Of a DNA stretch of 64,000 nucleotides, positions 26,089 through 36,113 are shown piece by piece. The DNA is from Algoriphagus sp. (GTDB lineage: Bacteria > Bacteroidota > Bacteroidia > Cytophagales > Cyclobacteriaceae): the NCBI RefSeq assembly GCF_030694375.1, contig NZ_JAUXYL010000027.1, positions 36,133 through 100,132 of the forward strand, read 5' to 3'. Position 1 is the first letter of the stretch, and the number at the start of each line of letters is the position of its first letter. The position numbers and the translations under genes were made by a program. Under the pieces are notes generated by a model. It saw nothing but the letters and a program-made list of their open reading frames with translations. It was not told the DNA's origin and ran no database searches.

Positions 26089-28014
26089 TCACAAAAACTC
26101 ATACACGCTCCGATACGCCCCTTTTTCCTCAAAATAGCCCAATAGCGAATCAAAAAACGGATGATTAGCCAAGGTGCTGCTGTCACCGATCAAGATTAAT
26201 TTCCGCTTTGCTCGGGTCAGAGCAACGTTCATTCTTCGCTCATCAGAAAGAAAACCAATCTCTCCTTTTTCATTGGATCGTGTGAGTGAGATCAGCATCA
26301 AATCCCGCTCTTGCCCCTGAAAACCATCTACTGTATCAATGGTAATCCAGTCCGCAAAGGCTTTTAGATTCGGATACTCGAAAGTCTCAAAGATCAAGTG
26401 TCTGATCATCCTCACCTGTGCAGAATAAGGCGCAATCAAGCCAATAGTCCAGTTTTCCTGACGAAACTTGGCAAAACCGATTCGTTTCATGGTATCATTC
26501 AGGTAAGTACATGCAAACCTCGCTTCGTCCGGATTGAAGGTGCTTAGGCTTTCTGCCTCTTGCTGGTCTGTGTACCCCGAACCTGCCGTATCGATCCATT
26601 CCAAAACTGGCTCATCCTCTCCAAGTGCATGTGACAACGTGTTTTCGGCAGCCTGAAGCTTTCCTTTGTAAAACCATTCATTTGAAAACCCCATGATGGC
26701 AGCTGGCATTCGGTATTGGACTTCCAGCATGGTGGCAGTTATCGGCTGTCGATGAATGATTTTTTCGAAAAGGGTCACTGAAAGCCCTGCTTTTGCGGCT
26801 TCATAGGACTTGATCGTCGGGGGTAGTTGGCAATGATCGCCGGCAAAAACCACCTTTTTTGCTTTCAAAATCGGTATCCAAGTCGCAGCTTCCAATCCTT
26901 GCGCAGCCTCATCGATAAATACCACGTCAAAAAGCATTCCTCTCAGATTGGAAGAAGATGCTCCAACCAAGGTACAGGCAAAAACCTGTGTTCGCTGAAA
27001 AATATCCGATCGAATGTAATCCTCCAAATGACTGGCGGCCTCACGGATACGTGAGATCTCCTGATACATCAATTTGCGTTGGGCTCGTTCCTCAGGCCCG
27101 AAGTTTCGTCGGTATTGCTTGGCGATTTTGAGGCAGGACTCGGTTTCTTTCCGTAGTTTTTTCAGATCGCGAAAACTATCATGAAAAGCTATTTTTGCAT
27201 CCAGAGTCTGATTCAGGATCTTTTCCTCAACCCGCGCCGGATGCCCAAGCCGAAGGGTGGAAACCCCTGAATCCACCAGTTTTTCAACCAGCAGATCTAC
27301 TGCTGCATTGCTTGGTGCGGTGACTAGTATACTCAGTCTCATCTCCACTGCCTGTCGGATGGCAGCTATTAATGTGGTGGTTTTACCCGTACCGGGAGGG
27401 CCATGAACAATGGCGAAATCCTGAGCGGCAGCGATTTTGTGACAGGCTTGATTTTGAGAAAAATTCAAACCGGGCAGATCAAACTCCGACATTTCTTTGA
27501 ATCTTGGTTTCACTTCCCCAAGTGCGATATCCCGAAGTTCAGCGAGACGGATATTTTCTCCCTTGATCACCTTTTTCAGCGCGGATTCCATTTCCCGATA
27601 GCTCGCCTCATCAAAAAGCAAATCCACACCCAATCTGGAATCCTGCATCCAATCGGGGATCTCATCCGCCTGAAGTGTTACCACCATGGAATCTTTTTTT
27701 ACTTGATTGACGACACCATTAACTCTATTTTCCGAGCCTTGATAGCCTTCGTGCGTTGAAAAAAAGGTGACCGATTTGCCGGACGAGAATGAAGAGGGAT
27801 AATTGGAATCCATCCGCTCCACTTCGACTAGAAGCCGCTCACCCATCCCTATTTTATGCTTTTTGAGCAGGATTGGGTGCCATGTGATTCCTTCTTTTTT
27901 CTTATCCGCGATAGAGGTATTCAGAAATTTCTTTTTGTAATTGGCAAGGTCTTCGGACCACTCAAGTTTGAGAAGTTGGAGACCATGCTTGAGTTCTTCG
28001 AGGATATTCGGCAT
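26089..28014 (-). CDS. UPF1/IGHMBP2-like superfamily 1 helicase
   Basis: Cytoplasmic ATP-dependent helicase of 641 aa. After an N-terminal beta-barrel-like region (about 1-180) come Walker A GPPGTGKTTTLIAAI (near 205), motif II DEAAQGLEAATW (near 370), GDHCQLPPTI, the SF1B motif QYRMPAAIMGFSN, and motifs V/VI TVDGFQGQERDLMLISLTRS and VALTRAKRKLILIGD. This pattern is that of the SMUBP-2/UPF1 group, which unwinds DNA or RNA 5' to 3'. Bacterial homologues are widespread and poorly characterised. It is divergent from acpH with a 63-bp gap. Confidence 0.93.
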   Translation of the reverse strand: MPNILEELKHGLQLLKLEWSEDLANYKKKFLNTSIADKKKEGITWHPILLKKHKIGMGERLLVEVERMDSNYPSSFSSGKSVTFFSTHEGYQGSENRVNGVVNQVKKDSMVVTLQADEIPDWMQDSRLGVDLLFDEASYREMESALKKVIKGENIRLAELRDIALGEVKPRFKEMSEFDLPGLNFSQNQACHKIAAAQDFAIVHGPPGTGKTTTLIAAIRQAVEMRLSILVTAPSNAAVDLLVEKLVDSGVSTLRLGHPARVEEKILNQTLDAKIAFHDSFRDLKKLRKETESCLKIAKQYRRNFGPEERAQRKLMYQEISRIREAASHLEDYIRSDIFQRTQVFACTLVGASSSNLRGMLFDVVFIDEAAQGLEAATWIPILKAKKVVFAGDHCQLPPTIKSYEAAKAGLSVTLFEKIIHRQPITATMLEVQYRMPAAIMGFSNEWFYKGKLQAAENTLSHALGEDEPVLEWIDTAGSGYTDQQEAESLSTFNPDEARFACTYLNDTMKRIGFAKFRQENWTIGLIAPYSAQVRMIRHLIFETFEYPNLKAFADWITIDTVDGFQGQERDLMLISLTRSNEKGEIGFLSDERRMNVALTRAKRKLILIGDSSTLANHPFFDSLLGYFEEKGAYRSVYEFL

Positions 28015-28077
28015 CTATTGGTAATTTAGAATACAAACTAAGCAAAAGTCAGCCGGTTTACCTTTTGTAGAATTAAT

Positions 28078-28683
28078 ATGAACTTTCTTGCACACGCTTA
28101 CCTGTCTTTCGGCCATGATGGAATCCTGGTGGGCAATTTGGCAGCTGATTTTATTAAAGGAAAAGAAATACAACGGTATGATAAAGAAATTCTGATTGGA
28201 ATATTGCTCCATCGGGAGATCGATTCTTTTACAGATTCTCACCCATTGGTCAAGGCAGGGCAAAGCTATCTCAGGCCAAGATTTAGGCATTATTCGACAG
28301 TGATTACCGATATTTTCTTTGACTATTTCTTGGGGAAAAACTGGGAAAGGTATTCGGAAATTCCGCTGGAAAGCTTTGCAAATCAAACCTATCAAACAAT
28401 CGATCAACATTTGTATCTTCTTCCTGACTCATTTAAAAATATGTTTGTCTGGATGAAAAGCCAGAATTGGTTGTATCACTATCGTGAAATTGAGGGGATT
28501 CAAAAAGCGCTCAACGGACTCAGCCGAAGAACAACTTTTGATTCCAAAATGAATGAAGCCCCGGAAGTCTTGCTGGAAAAAGAAGAAGAATTTGAAGTAA
28601 TTTTTTTCGCTTTCTTCAAGGAATTAGAGACTTTTGCCCGACACAAACTCCTCGAACTACAACGAATTCATGGTAGCCATTAA
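28078..28683 (+). CDS. acpH: ACP phosphodiesterase family protein (AcpH-like)
   Basis: 201-aa member of the DUF479/AcpH family, HD-fold metalloenzymes that can remove the phosphopantetheine arm from acyl carrier protein. Conserved blocks are NFLAHAYLS, GNLAADFIKG, LLHREIDSFTDSHP and ITDIFFDYFLGKNW, holding the His/Asp metal ligands. Length agrees with the family. Its end overlaps the start of the next gene by 14 bp, so they are probably translated together. In Bacteroidota the physiological substrate is not established. Confidence 0.88.
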   Translation: MNFLAHAYLSFGHDGILVGNLAADFIKGKEIQRYDKEILIGILLHREIDSFTDSHPLVKAGQSYLRPRFRHYSTVITDIFFDYFLGKNWERYSEIPLESFANQTYQTIDQHLYLLPDSFKNMFVWMKSQNWLYHYREIEGIQKALNGLSRRTTFDSKMNEAPEVLLEKEEEFEVIFFAFFKELETFARHKLLELQRIHGSH

Positions 28684-29128
28684 GCCAAAAATATCCACAT
28701 ACATTTCACTCACGCTCATTTTGTTGGTGCTTTTGGTCGGCTTGATCTTGTTATTGAGGGATTTTGCCTACACAGGCAGCTTTGCGCTTTGGTTTTATTT
28801 GGTAGCCTGCTCCCTGATCACCTTAGTATTATTGATGCTTTTGGTCAAAATGATGGCAGGCTGGAGATTTATTACAGCCGGAAAGGACCACATTATCATC
28901 AAGTTGCCGCTTAAAGGAATGACCAAAGTTTATCCAATTAATGAGATTCTGCTTTGGGAGGAAGAAGTAGTCGTAGCAAACAAAAAAGAATTCAAACAGG
29001 TGACCATTGCATTTACAGATAAAAATTCAATCTCAGTCTCCAATCATGAGCATGAATCGTATACCGAATTGATCAACTATCTGAAGAAAAAAGCAATAAA
29101 GCAGATGATCAAAAGCAAAAAAGCCTGA
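28670..29128 (+). CDS. small membrane protein, PH-like domain
   Basis: Not recognised as a named family. 152 aa from the ATG at 28670 (MVAIKPKISTYIS), which keeps a modest overlap with acpH; an upstream frame extension is less likely. Two hydrophobic helices (about 10-30 and 38-62) precede a soluble beta-rich domain (FITAGKDHIIIKLPLKGMT to FKQVTIAFTDKNSISV) ending in a basic helix. The layout resembles bacterial PH-like (bPH) membrane proteins. Function unknown. Its stop lies within a terminator hairpin shared with the convergent ppa gene. Confidence 0.7.
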   Translation: MVAIKPKISTYISLTLILLVLLVGLILLLRDFAYTGSFALWFYLVACSLITLVLLMLLVKMMAGWRFITAGKDHIIIKLPLKGMTKVYPINEILLWEEEVVVANKKEFKQVTIAFTDKNSISVSNHEHESYTELINYLKKKAIKQMIKSKKA

Positions 29129-29145
29129 TCGCTCAGGCTTTGGAT
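29121..29145. terminator. bidirectional terminator between convergent genes
   Basis: AAGCCTGA-TCGC-TCAGGCTT stem-loop at 29121-29140, with A-rich sequence on the left and T-rich on the right. It overlaps the stop codon of the membrane protein gene and precedes the end of ppa. Confidence 0.75.
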
Positions 29146-29684
29146 TATTTTCTGGTTCTAAAATTCTTGTCGTAGAGTTCAACACTTTCACGGATGATTC
29201 GCATGGCATCCTCCTTACCCAAGAAATCCTCCACTTTTACTTCTTTGTTTTCCAGCTTTTTGTAATCTTCAAAGAATCTGTGAACTTCTTTCATTAAATG
29301 AGGCGGCAATTCGTCAATGTCATTGATGTAATTGACAGACTGATCTCCAGCTGCAACTGCAATGATTTTATCATCTGCTTCTCCACCGTCTACCATTCGC
29401 ATGACTCCAATGACTTTGGCCGGAACGAGAGTCATGGAAGGAATGTCTATCTGCGAAATAATCAAGATGTCCAAGGGGTCATGGTCTTCACAAAAGGTTT
29501 GTGGAATAAAACCATAATTAGCAGGATAATGGACAGCAGAAAACAACACCCGATCAAGCATCAACATACCTGTTTTCTTGTCGAGTTCATACTTTCCTTT
29601 TGATCCTTTTGGGATTTCAATTACGCCCATTACATATTCAGGGGCATCTTTCCCGATGTTGACATCATGCCAAGGGTTAATCAT
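29145..29684 (-). CDS. ppa: inorganic pyrophosphatase
   Basis: Soluble family I pyrophosphatase, 179 aa from the ATG at 29684 ([11 protein letters not shown]). It hydrolyses PPi to drive biosynthesis. Active-site marks are [25 protein letters not shown], the signature DHDPLDILI with its metal-binding Asp residues, and [12 protein letters not shown]. The hexameric bacterial type is usually about 175 aa, as here. A TATCTTTG -7 box 41 bp upstream supports the chosen start; a longer frame upstream would run through the promoter. Confidence 0.97.
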   Translation of the reverse strand: MINPWHDVNIGKDAPEYVMGVIEIPKGSKGKYELDKKTGMLMLDRVLFSAVHYPANYGFIPQTFCEDHDPLDILIISQIDIPSMTLVPAKVIGVMRMVDGGEADDKIIAVAAGDQSVNYINDIDELPPHLMKEVHRFFEDYKKLENKEVKVEDFLGKEDAMRIIRESVELYDKNFRTRK

Positions 29685-29724
29685 ATTTTTTTGGATTTTG
29701 ATAAAAAATGGCCAATTGCCGAGG

Positions 29725-29732
29725 CAAAGATA
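29725..29732 (-). promoter_or_regulatory. Bacteroidota -7 promoter box (TATCTTTG)
   Basis: Exact TAnnTTTG match on the minus strand, 41 bp upstream of the ppa ATG, followed by CC as is common. It lies between ppa and the end of the upstream receiver-kinase gene, so ppa has its own promoter. Confidence 0.5.
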
Positions 29733-29756
29733 CAAGCCCGAAGCAATTTTTTACTT

Positions 29757-30866
29757 TTAAAATTCCCCTTTATTCAAGGTAGGAAGTGTGACTGTAATAG
29801 TTGTGCCTTCGTTAATTTCCGAATTCAAATGAATTTTCCCTCCCATTTGCTCTACAGATTCCTTGACCATGTACAATCCTAGACCGGTACCGACATTCTT
29901 TTGAGTAGCTCTGGTAAATAGGTTAAAAACTTCCTCCCGGAAGCGTTCTTCGATACCAATTCCATTATCTTCCAAAACGATGATTGCTTCATCCTCCATC
30001 ACATCAATGGTGAGGCTAATCCACTTTTGACCACCTTGATCTTTTTGAAATTGAACTGCATTGCTAAAAAGGTTATTCAGGATTACTCGAATTTTAGCCT
30101 CATCGGAGAAAAAAGGTGATTGCTGATTAACCTGAATTTCAATTTTAAAATGTTTGAGATCAAATTTTTCGCGATAGGCTTCCATCTGCTGATTGACTAT
30201 ATCCTGAAAGTGGATTTCAGTGATCTTATGATCAATCTTGGTAGACCGATAAAAGTCCAGCATTTTATAAATAAAGTCATCGAGTTTGACCGTAGCTGTA
30301 TCGATCATTTCAAAATATTCCAAGGCGTTGGGATCACTAATTTCTAATTTCGCCAACTTAGAAATACCCGAAATACTCATCAGGGGTCCCCGAAGCTCAT
30401 GTGACAAACTGTAAACGAATTGATTCATTTCAGAATGAAGCTTCTGGAGTTTAATGCTTTTTTCCTTCAATTCACGCCTCATGAAGAAAATATCAGCTGC
30501 GTTTTTTATGGAATTTTTAATCTGCTCAATATTCCAAGGCTTATCTATAAATCGATAGACCTCTCCTTTATTGATCGCATCGATGACACTCGCTATATCA
30601 GAATAGCCTGTTAAGAGTATCCGAATAGGATCAGGATTGATTTTGATCATCTGCTCAAAAAACTCGGTACCAGTCAAGCCAGGCATCCGTTGATCAGCAA
30701 TGACCACATGAATTTCTTCATCTTTGACGATTCGAAGACCCTCTTCAGCATCTATTGCTGTAAAAATCTTGAAGTCCTTACGTAGGGTAGCTCTAAACGA
30801 CTTTAGGTTATTATCCTCATCGTCAATGTAGAGCACATGAATTTTATCATTCATTCTTTGGGACAT
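29757..30866 (-). CDS. receiver-histidine kinase hybrid
   Basis: Soluble 369-aa signalling protein with an N-terminal receiver (about 6-122; acidic DDE, acceptor Asp in VVIADQRMPG, Thr in ILLTGYSD, Lys in FIDKPWN). A helical linker, a HisKA domain (FVYSLSHELRGPLMSISG) and an HATPase_c domain (NLFSNAV, EDNGIGI, GTGLGLYMVK) follow. No membrane helix. Its start overlaps the end of the 7TMR kinase gene by 20 bp, so it is the last gene of a four-gene overlapping operon. The receiver is closely similar to the stand-alone receiver at 36114-36587. It probably relays phosphate from the membrane kinase or acts as its own output switch. Confidence 0.93.
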   Translation of the reverse strand: MSQRMNDKIHVLYIDDEDNNLKSFRATLRKDFKIFTAIDAEEGLRIVKDEEIHVVIADQRMPGLTGTEFFEQMIKINPDPIRILLTGYSDIASVIDAINKGEVYRFIDKPWNIEQIKNSIKNAADIFFMRRELKEKSIKLQKLHSEMNQFVYSLSHELRGPLMSISGISKLAKLEISDPNALEYFEMIDTATVKLDDFIYKMLDFYRSTKIDHKITEIHFQDIVNQQMEAYREKFDLKHFKIEIQVNQQSPFFSDEAKIRVILNNLFSNAVQFQKDQGGQKWISLTIDVMEDEAIIVLEDNGIGIEERFREEVFNLFTRATQKNVGTGLGLYMVKESVEQMGGKIHLNSEINEGTTITVTLPTLNKGEF

Positions 30867-32958
30867 TTTGGTAAATCGGAAGAGAAATAATAAAAGTTGT
30901 CCCCTGGCCTTCCTCGGTCACTACCTCCAGAGTTCCTTTGTGATTTTCAATAATAGAATAAACTATGGAAAGACCCAAACCTGTACCTTTCCCGACAGCT
31001 TTTGTTGTGAAAAAAGGTTCGAAAATTCGTTGTTTCACTTTTTCAGGCATCCCTGGACCATTATCCTCAATTTCAACAATTACATGATCCGCGAAGGGCT
31101 TAGTACGAACAGTTATCTTTGGATCGCTAATATTATCCAAATTATCTGACAAAGCATGAACGGCGTTGTTGAGGATATTCATAAACACCTGATTGATTTT
31201 ACCGGCAAGGCATTCAACCAGTGGAAGTTCGCCAAATTCTCTAACTATCCTGATTTTACTTGGGATGGTGCTATTCAGAAGAATTATTATACTGTTTATT
31301 CCGTCATGAAGATCAACTTTTTTCACATCTTGCTCATCTACTCGTGAGAATATCCGAAGTCCCTTGACAATTTCAACAGTTCGCTTGGCCCCATCATCCA
31401 TGCCTTTGAGCAGTTGTTCCACTTCCTCAAGAACGTAGTCAAGTTCAAGATCTTCTTCTAGTTGTTTAGCTTCTTTTTTGGTGTTTTCGGTAAATTCTCG
31501 CTGACCGGAGCTCCTATAAAACTCGACGATTTCCATGATGTCTTTAATGTCACGTTTAAGCGGAGTAATGTTAGAGCTGACGAAATTTATCGGGTTGTTG
31601 ATCTCGTGGGCTATACCTGCGGTCAATTGGCCTAAAGAGGCCATTTTTTCCTGGTTTACAAGTTGGCTTTGGGTATTTTGAAGTGTACGGAGCGCATGCT
31701 CTAATTCATCTGTCCTGATTCTCACCTTTTGCTCAAGCATATTATTTTGCTCCCGGATCAGCTGTTCATTTTGATTGAGAATCTGAAGTTTTTCAGCTTG
31801 CTCGTCTTCTTTTTCCTTTTTGAGAATATTGATTTTATCAGCCAATGCAAAAGAGAGCAATACTACTTCAAGGGCAGAACCAAAAGGCATAATGTAAGCC
31901 GTCAGATTGTTGGTAGGAATAATACCCATTTCGCTAAACACAAAAAGGAAGATCCCAATCATAAAAACAGACCACGCCAAAAGGTAATAGCGGGCCGGGC
32001 GGTAGCCTTTTTTCAATACCGAAACAGCTACAATCAAAACATATAAAACAACTATCGATTGAGTAACAAGCAACACCTGATAACTCAGAGTTATAGAAAT
32101 AAAAAAAGCATTAATCAAAATAAATGAATAAACAACAAAAATAAAATAAGCTCCCTTGTCAAGTTTAGGCACAAACTTTCTTGTAGATAAGAATTCACGC
32201 AAAAACCAAAGTCCGACAACACTAACTAAAGATGAAAAAATAACTCCAGCTCTTAACTTAAGCCAAACTGAATCAGGCCATAACAATTCATTTGTATATC
32301 CCAAAATAGAAGATTGTGCTAACCAAACTAAAACTGTATGTATTACATAAATCAAATAAATTTTGTCCCTAACGGAAAAGAATAAAAATAGATTGTAAAA
32401 AAATAATCCAACTATTGTACCTGTAAAAATTCCAAATATTATATTTTCACGATTAATAAAAGATTCCATCACGGATGGGTCGTTGACCGATGCAGTAATA
32501 ATTGTTTTATTAATGCTTTTTACCCTCAAAAATAAAGTGATGATTTCATTACGCGGTAATTTTAGGTCAAAAATAATTGATTTAGAAGGGATAATCTTTG
32601 AATCAAAGCTATACAAACGTCCACCTGAAAGTGTTTGCGTTACGATTCCATCTTTGACAACATATAGATTGAGACTATCCAATGATGGGTTTTTTATGAA
32701 AAAGAATTTATTATCATTCTCAGACACATTTATCAAATCATACTTCAACCAAACAACATCTTTATTAATTCCAAAATTAACGTTCTTATTTTCCAAAGTG
32801 ATAAAATCCTTTGAACTCATCACATCTTCAATACTTAATTGAACACCTTCAGCCTCAATCAAATAGTGATATTTATTGATTGAAAACTCACTTGAATTAA
32901 TATATAGTGAATCAGTTGAAATAATTAAAGAAAATATGAAATGTATAAAAAACAACAT
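30847..32958 (-). CDS. 7TMR-DISM histidine kinase
   Basis: Membrane sensor kinase of 703 aa. A signal helix is followed by a 7TMR-DISMED2-type extracellular domain (about 20-155, with [20 protein letters not shown] and [12 protein letters not shown]). Seven hydrophobic helices (about 175-385), a coiled coil (about 388-440), a HisKA domain ([20 protein letters not shown]) and HATPase_c ([23 protein letters not shown]) follow. The extracellular domain belongs to a carbohydrate-binding-like group that senses small ligands. The start codon overlaps the stop of the GNAT-like gene by one base (TAATG), so translation is probably coupled. Codon and base composition of the N-terminal part is more A/T-rich than its neighbours. 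Confidence 0.94.
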   Translation of the reverse strand: MLFFIHFIFSLIISTDSLYINSSEFSINKYHYLIEAEGVQLSIEDVMSSKDFITLENKNVNFGINKDVVWLKYDLINVSENDNKFFFIKNPSLDSLNLYVVKDGIVTQTLSGGRLYSFDSKIIPSKSIIFDLKLPRNEIITLFLRVKSINKTIITASVNDPSVMESFINRENIIFGIFTGTIVGLFFYNLFLFFSVRDKIYLIYVIHTVLVWLAQSSILGYTNELLWPDSVWLKLRAGVIFSSLVSVVGLWFLREFLSTRKFVPKLDKGAYFIFVVYSFILINAFFISITLSYQVLLVTQSIVVLYVLIVAVSVLKKGYRPARYYLLAWSVFMIGIFLFVFSEMGIIPTNNLTAYIMPFGSALEVVLLSFALADKINILKKEKEDEQAEKLQILNQNEQLIREQNNMLEQKVRIRTDELEHALRTLQNTQSQLVNQEKMASLGQLTAGIAHEINNPINFVSSNITPLKRDIKDIMEIVEFYRSSGQREFTENTKKEAKQLEEDLELDYVLEEVEQLLKGMDDGAKRTVEIVKGLRIFSRVDEQDVKKVDLHDGINSIIILLNSTIPSKIRIVREFGELPLVECLAGKINQVFMNILNNAVHALSDNLDNISDPKITVRTKPFADHVIVEIEDNGPGMPEKVKQRIFEPFFTTKAVGKGTGLGLSIVYSIIENHKGTLEVVTEEGQGTTFIISLPIYQNVPKNE

Positions 32959-33662
32959 TAGTTTCGCCAGTCTGAGTTTTTAATTTTTAATTTATATTTG
33001 ATTCTTACGATTCCTTTTGGTGTTTCTTCATCTCTTGTGGTCTCTAAATTTTGCCTCAAATCAAAAATATAATTTTGTTCTTCTTTTAGCGCTAAGGGAA
33101 GGTTTTTCACGTCTTTCAAGACTGCAAGCGTTGCAACCAAATCTAACTTTGGATAAAAAAATGTTCCTTTGTTTCCAATTTTTTCCTCAATTTCAAATCC
33201 TTTTTGAAGAGTAGGTTTCAATGTATACTCCGCACAAAGTGCAAAAAGCGTAGGTACATTTAGCTGATCGGCAATAACTAATGATGTTCTTGACAAAAAC
33301 AAAGCGCCGATCCCATAGCCTGAAATAGCCCTGCTATTCCATAAACCACCAATCTCTCCTGTCCCGATTTTTCGATACTCTGCTACTAAATCGCTTATTT
33401 TACTGTCAACTTGAGCTATTGCACCTTCGAGCGGAAGTTGATAATCTTCATGGGAAATATGGATTCTCAGCCCACTTACAACTTGACCTGTGGTATCCTC
33501 CTGCACAGTTACTACAAATACGTAAGGATTATTTACCCAATCATTATTTGAAGAAGTCACTTTTGTTACACCATATTCTTTCAAAACGTTGGCATGGCCT
33601 TCTACGAACTTTTTGCAAAGCTCCGGTTCATCAATCGCTCGAAAAGCAGTAAAAGTAAACAT
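32958..33662 (-). CDS. GNAT-like acyltransferase fold protein
   Basis: 234 aa, started at the ATG at 33662, which overlaps the stop of the ThiF-nitroreductase gene (TGATG). No secure family hit by eye, but the layout fits a GNAT fold. There is an N-terminal strand-helix (TAFRAIDEPELCKKF) and a core strand pair (NPYVFVVTV, VVSGLRIHIS). A presumed cofactor-loop/helix region follows (GGLWNSRAISGYGIGALFL), then a strand (VPTLFALCAEYTLKPTLQKGFEIEEKIG). The order GEIGGLW - RAISGYGIG - KGF resembles FeeM/LuxI-type acyl-amino-acid synthases. This similarity is inference; acyl donor and acceptor are unknown. Its position in the overlapping operon ties it to the ThiF-nitroreductase enzyme. Confidence 0.6.
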   Translation of the reverse strand: MFTFTAFRAIDEPELCKKFVEGHANVLKEYGVTKVTSSNNDWVNNPYVFVVTVQEDTTGQVVSGLRIHISHEDYQLPLEGAIAQVDSKISDLVAEYRKIGTGEIGGLWNSRAISGYGIGALFLSRTSLVIADQLNVPTLFALCAEYTLKPTLQKGFEIEEKIGNKGTFFYPKLDLVATLAVLKDVKNLPLALKEEQNYIFDLRQNLETTRDEETPKGIVRIKYKLKIKNSDWRN

Positions 33663-35926
33663 CAATCTATAAATTTTAGGGTATCGATAACATCTCTTCT
33701 ATAAGATCTCACACTTGGTTCTCCTGCAAAATTCAATCTAAACATGAAAATTTCTAGCATTTTCAGCTCTTTATTGAAAAGTAAATTAAACGCACGTTTC
33801 AATTCATGAATCTCATTTACCTCATGTTCCTTAAAACCATGTTTGGGATCATCCAAAACTTTTCGAAAAATAAATAAGGATGCCGTAACCGGTTGAAAGC
33901 TCATTCCATTCATGTTTGCCCATAGCCAAATTCGCTGGACCACTTTTCCCGATTCCAAGTACGTCTTGGGAATAAATTCTTTTCCACTTAACAAAAACAT
34001 AGCTGAGGAAGAGGTGATGGTTTCTTTAGATATTTTTGTTAGCCCATATCCCATCAGAAATTTCCGAAAGAATCGCACAGTTCTGGGATCTTTTAATAAT
34101 CCCATTGCAGCCCGTTCAGTACTTGACAATTCGAGAGTGGCAATATCAATACCATCTTTTGTTTCTTTAGCCTCATTTTCAGACCACCTTACTTCACTTA
34201 TAAAATCGCTTAGCCCTTGTTCATGAAAAAGTCTAAGTCGGTCCATACCTCCTATAACTTTTGCCAACTGCTCAAGTTCTGAAACCATACTTATAGTCTC
34301 CAATTCAAATTCAGTGTCTTTAGTGATTTCCAGTAATTGAGAAAAATGAGCCGCTTCCAGCGGGATCCTACCATTATTTTTCCTGTTTGTATTTCTTATG
34401 GCGATTCCGGAATACAATTCTCCGAATGGAACCAGTATTTCTTTACTTACTTTTGAAAGAAATCTGATACTGACTATCAAATCTTCTTCAAAGTTTTTGA
34501 TCTGTTGTATAATTTCAATTTCAATACCTTTTTTTGCAGCCGCTAATCTCAGATTTTCAAGAGCTGCACCAAATGCAAACAGAGATCCTATACCTTTATA
34601 ATCTAATAAGGAATGACTTCGCTTTTGATCATGAAAAAGGTGAAGATTTCCTTTTTTATCAAAAACCCAAATCCATGGCTGTATATTCCCTCCTGAAGGG
34701 GCCAAATTGGCTTGGTTTACCAACTCAATTACCTCATTTTTTGAAAGTAGATAACCCGATGGCATTACGTTATTGGGTATTAAAAAATGTGAATCTACTA
34801 TACTTTTTGCAGGAATATTAATGTTAAATTCCTGATATTCAGTTGGCACTATTTGATCAAGGTCTACATAAAATCTGCCCGAATTTACAGAGTCTCCAAG
34901 TAGAACCCTTCGTCCAACATGGGCTATTGAAGCCCCGCCCAGAAACACGGCCGAGGCCAATTGAGGCCAAGAGGAAATCGATTGACCAACTTCTAAGAGT
35001 GACGCTTTCATTCTTGGAGACAAAGTTTCTAATCCGGTGATTTTAAGCCCAAATGCGATTCTTTGATTCGAGGTAAGATTTTTTAATGAATTTAATTCTA
35101 CATTACCTAGTAGCCCGTGAAAAATCTCCCTTTCTGGCTCTAAATCAAACCTTTCTATATCAAGCATGCCGCGATCCGATGTGTCCATCATTACAGCAAC
35201 TTGATATTTTTTTGCTTTTTGGCGAACCAAAATCTTGATATCGAAACTATCGCATTCCTCTATTATCAGATCCAGTTTGCCATTTTCAGTGATAAACCTA
35301 TCAATGTTTTCTTCAGTAATTCCTTCTCGAAATAATGTCACTTTCAGGTACGGATCTATATCTGAAATTTCCCTAGCTGCAATTATCAACTTTTCAACCC
35401 CAAGGCTAGTCACTCCAGCTTTGATTCGATTGAGATTACTTAATTCCAAAGTATCAAAATCAGCTAAGCGCATTTCTCCGCAGCTACGCTCTAAGGCCAT
35501 TGCGAGAGCCACACTTTGTCCAACAGAAAGTCCAACGATTCCTATTTTCTTTTTTGCCAGTTCTTGTTGTTCTTCAGGAGTGATTTTGTAATTATTACGT
35601 ACAGTCCTGACCTTAATAAAATCATTTTCCGGTAATAGGTGTACAAGGGTGTATTTCCAAGGATAATAGACCCAATTTCCAAATCGCTCTTTATCCTTAT
35701 CCCTAAAAAAATCACTAACCCGCTCTTGAAGCTCTTCTTTACTGAATTGGTATTCGGGAGATTGAGATTTTATTAAATCTGAAACTTGACTGTCTATTTC
35801 ATCTACTACGTAAATAAACGAATTGGACTTTAGATTTTGGATTTTCTCCAAATCTGATTGATCAGAAGGGTTATAAAATACGGGGTAAACCTGATCTCCC
35901 AGATCAGATTTGGAATAAGTAAGCAT
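33662..35926 (-). CDS. ThiF(E1-like)-nitroreductase fusion, Rv1355c-like
   Basis: Two-domain enzyme of 754 aa. After about 115 unassigned residues comes an E1/ThiF adenylation domain (about 118-345). It has the nucleotide loop GIVGLSVGQS (129-138), acidic DFD at 156-158, SNLNR to 167, Lys179 and Asp226 in EECDSFD, all positions expected of an active adenylating domain. No CxxC zinc pairs are seen; the only domain cysteines noted are Cys149 and Cys225. A nitroreductase-like FMN domain (about 390-690) follows, with LAPSGGNIQPWIW at 408-420 and RNTNRKN at 511-517. The organisation matches Mycobacterium Rv1355c-type proteins, whose role is unknown. It is first in the operon with the GNAT-like protein and two kinases. 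A peptide- or small-molecule-modifying activity is inferred. Confidence 0.85.
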   Translation of the reverse strand: MLTYSKSDLGDQVYPVFYNPSDQSDLEKIQNLKSNSFIYVVDEIDSQVSDLIKSQSPEYQFSKEELQERVSDFFRDKDKERFGNWVYYPWKYTLVHLLPENDFIKVRTVRNNYKITPEEQQELAKKKIGIVGLSVGQSVALAMALERSCGEMRLADFDTLELSNLNRIKAGVTSLGVEKLIIAAREISDIDPYLKVTLFREGITEENIDRFITENGKLDLIIEECDSFDIKILVRQKAKKYQVAVMMDTSDRGMLDIERFDLEPEREIFHGLLGNVELNSLKNLTSNQRIAFGLKITGLETLSPRMKASLLEVGQSISSWPQLASAVFLGGASIAHVGRRVLLGDSVNSGRFYVDLDQIVPTEYQEFNINIPAKSIVDSHFLIPNNVMPSGYLLSKNEVIELVNQANLAPSGGNIQPWIWVFDKKGNLHLFHDQKRSHSLLDYKGIGSLFAFGAALENLRLAAAKKGIEIEIIQQIKNFEEDLIVSIRFLSKVSKEILVPFGELYSGIAIRNTNRKNNGRIPLEAAHFSQLLEITKDTEFELETISMVSELEQLAKVIGGMDRLRLFHEQGLSDFISEVRWSENEAKETKDGIDIATLELSSTERAAMGLLKDPRTVRFFRKFLMGYGLTKISKETITSSSAMFLLSGKEFIPKTYLESGKVVQRIWLWANMNGMSFQPVTASLFIFRKVLDDPKHGFKEHEVNEIHELKRAFNLLFNKELKMLEIFMFRLNFAGEPSVRSYRRDVIDTLKFID

Positions 35927-36113
35927 ATTGACTCGGGGTGATGAACCTCGGTAAATATAATTTATTAAGTCATATGTAAAACTTTTTAGTAGTCAATTTA
36001 TTTACCGGATTGTTTCTAACTTTTCCCCAAAATGAGAAAGCCATAAAGTCGGTTTGTTTCATTAGTTGGAAAAAAGAGTAATTTTAACCTGATTTATCGC
36101 AATATTGGATTTG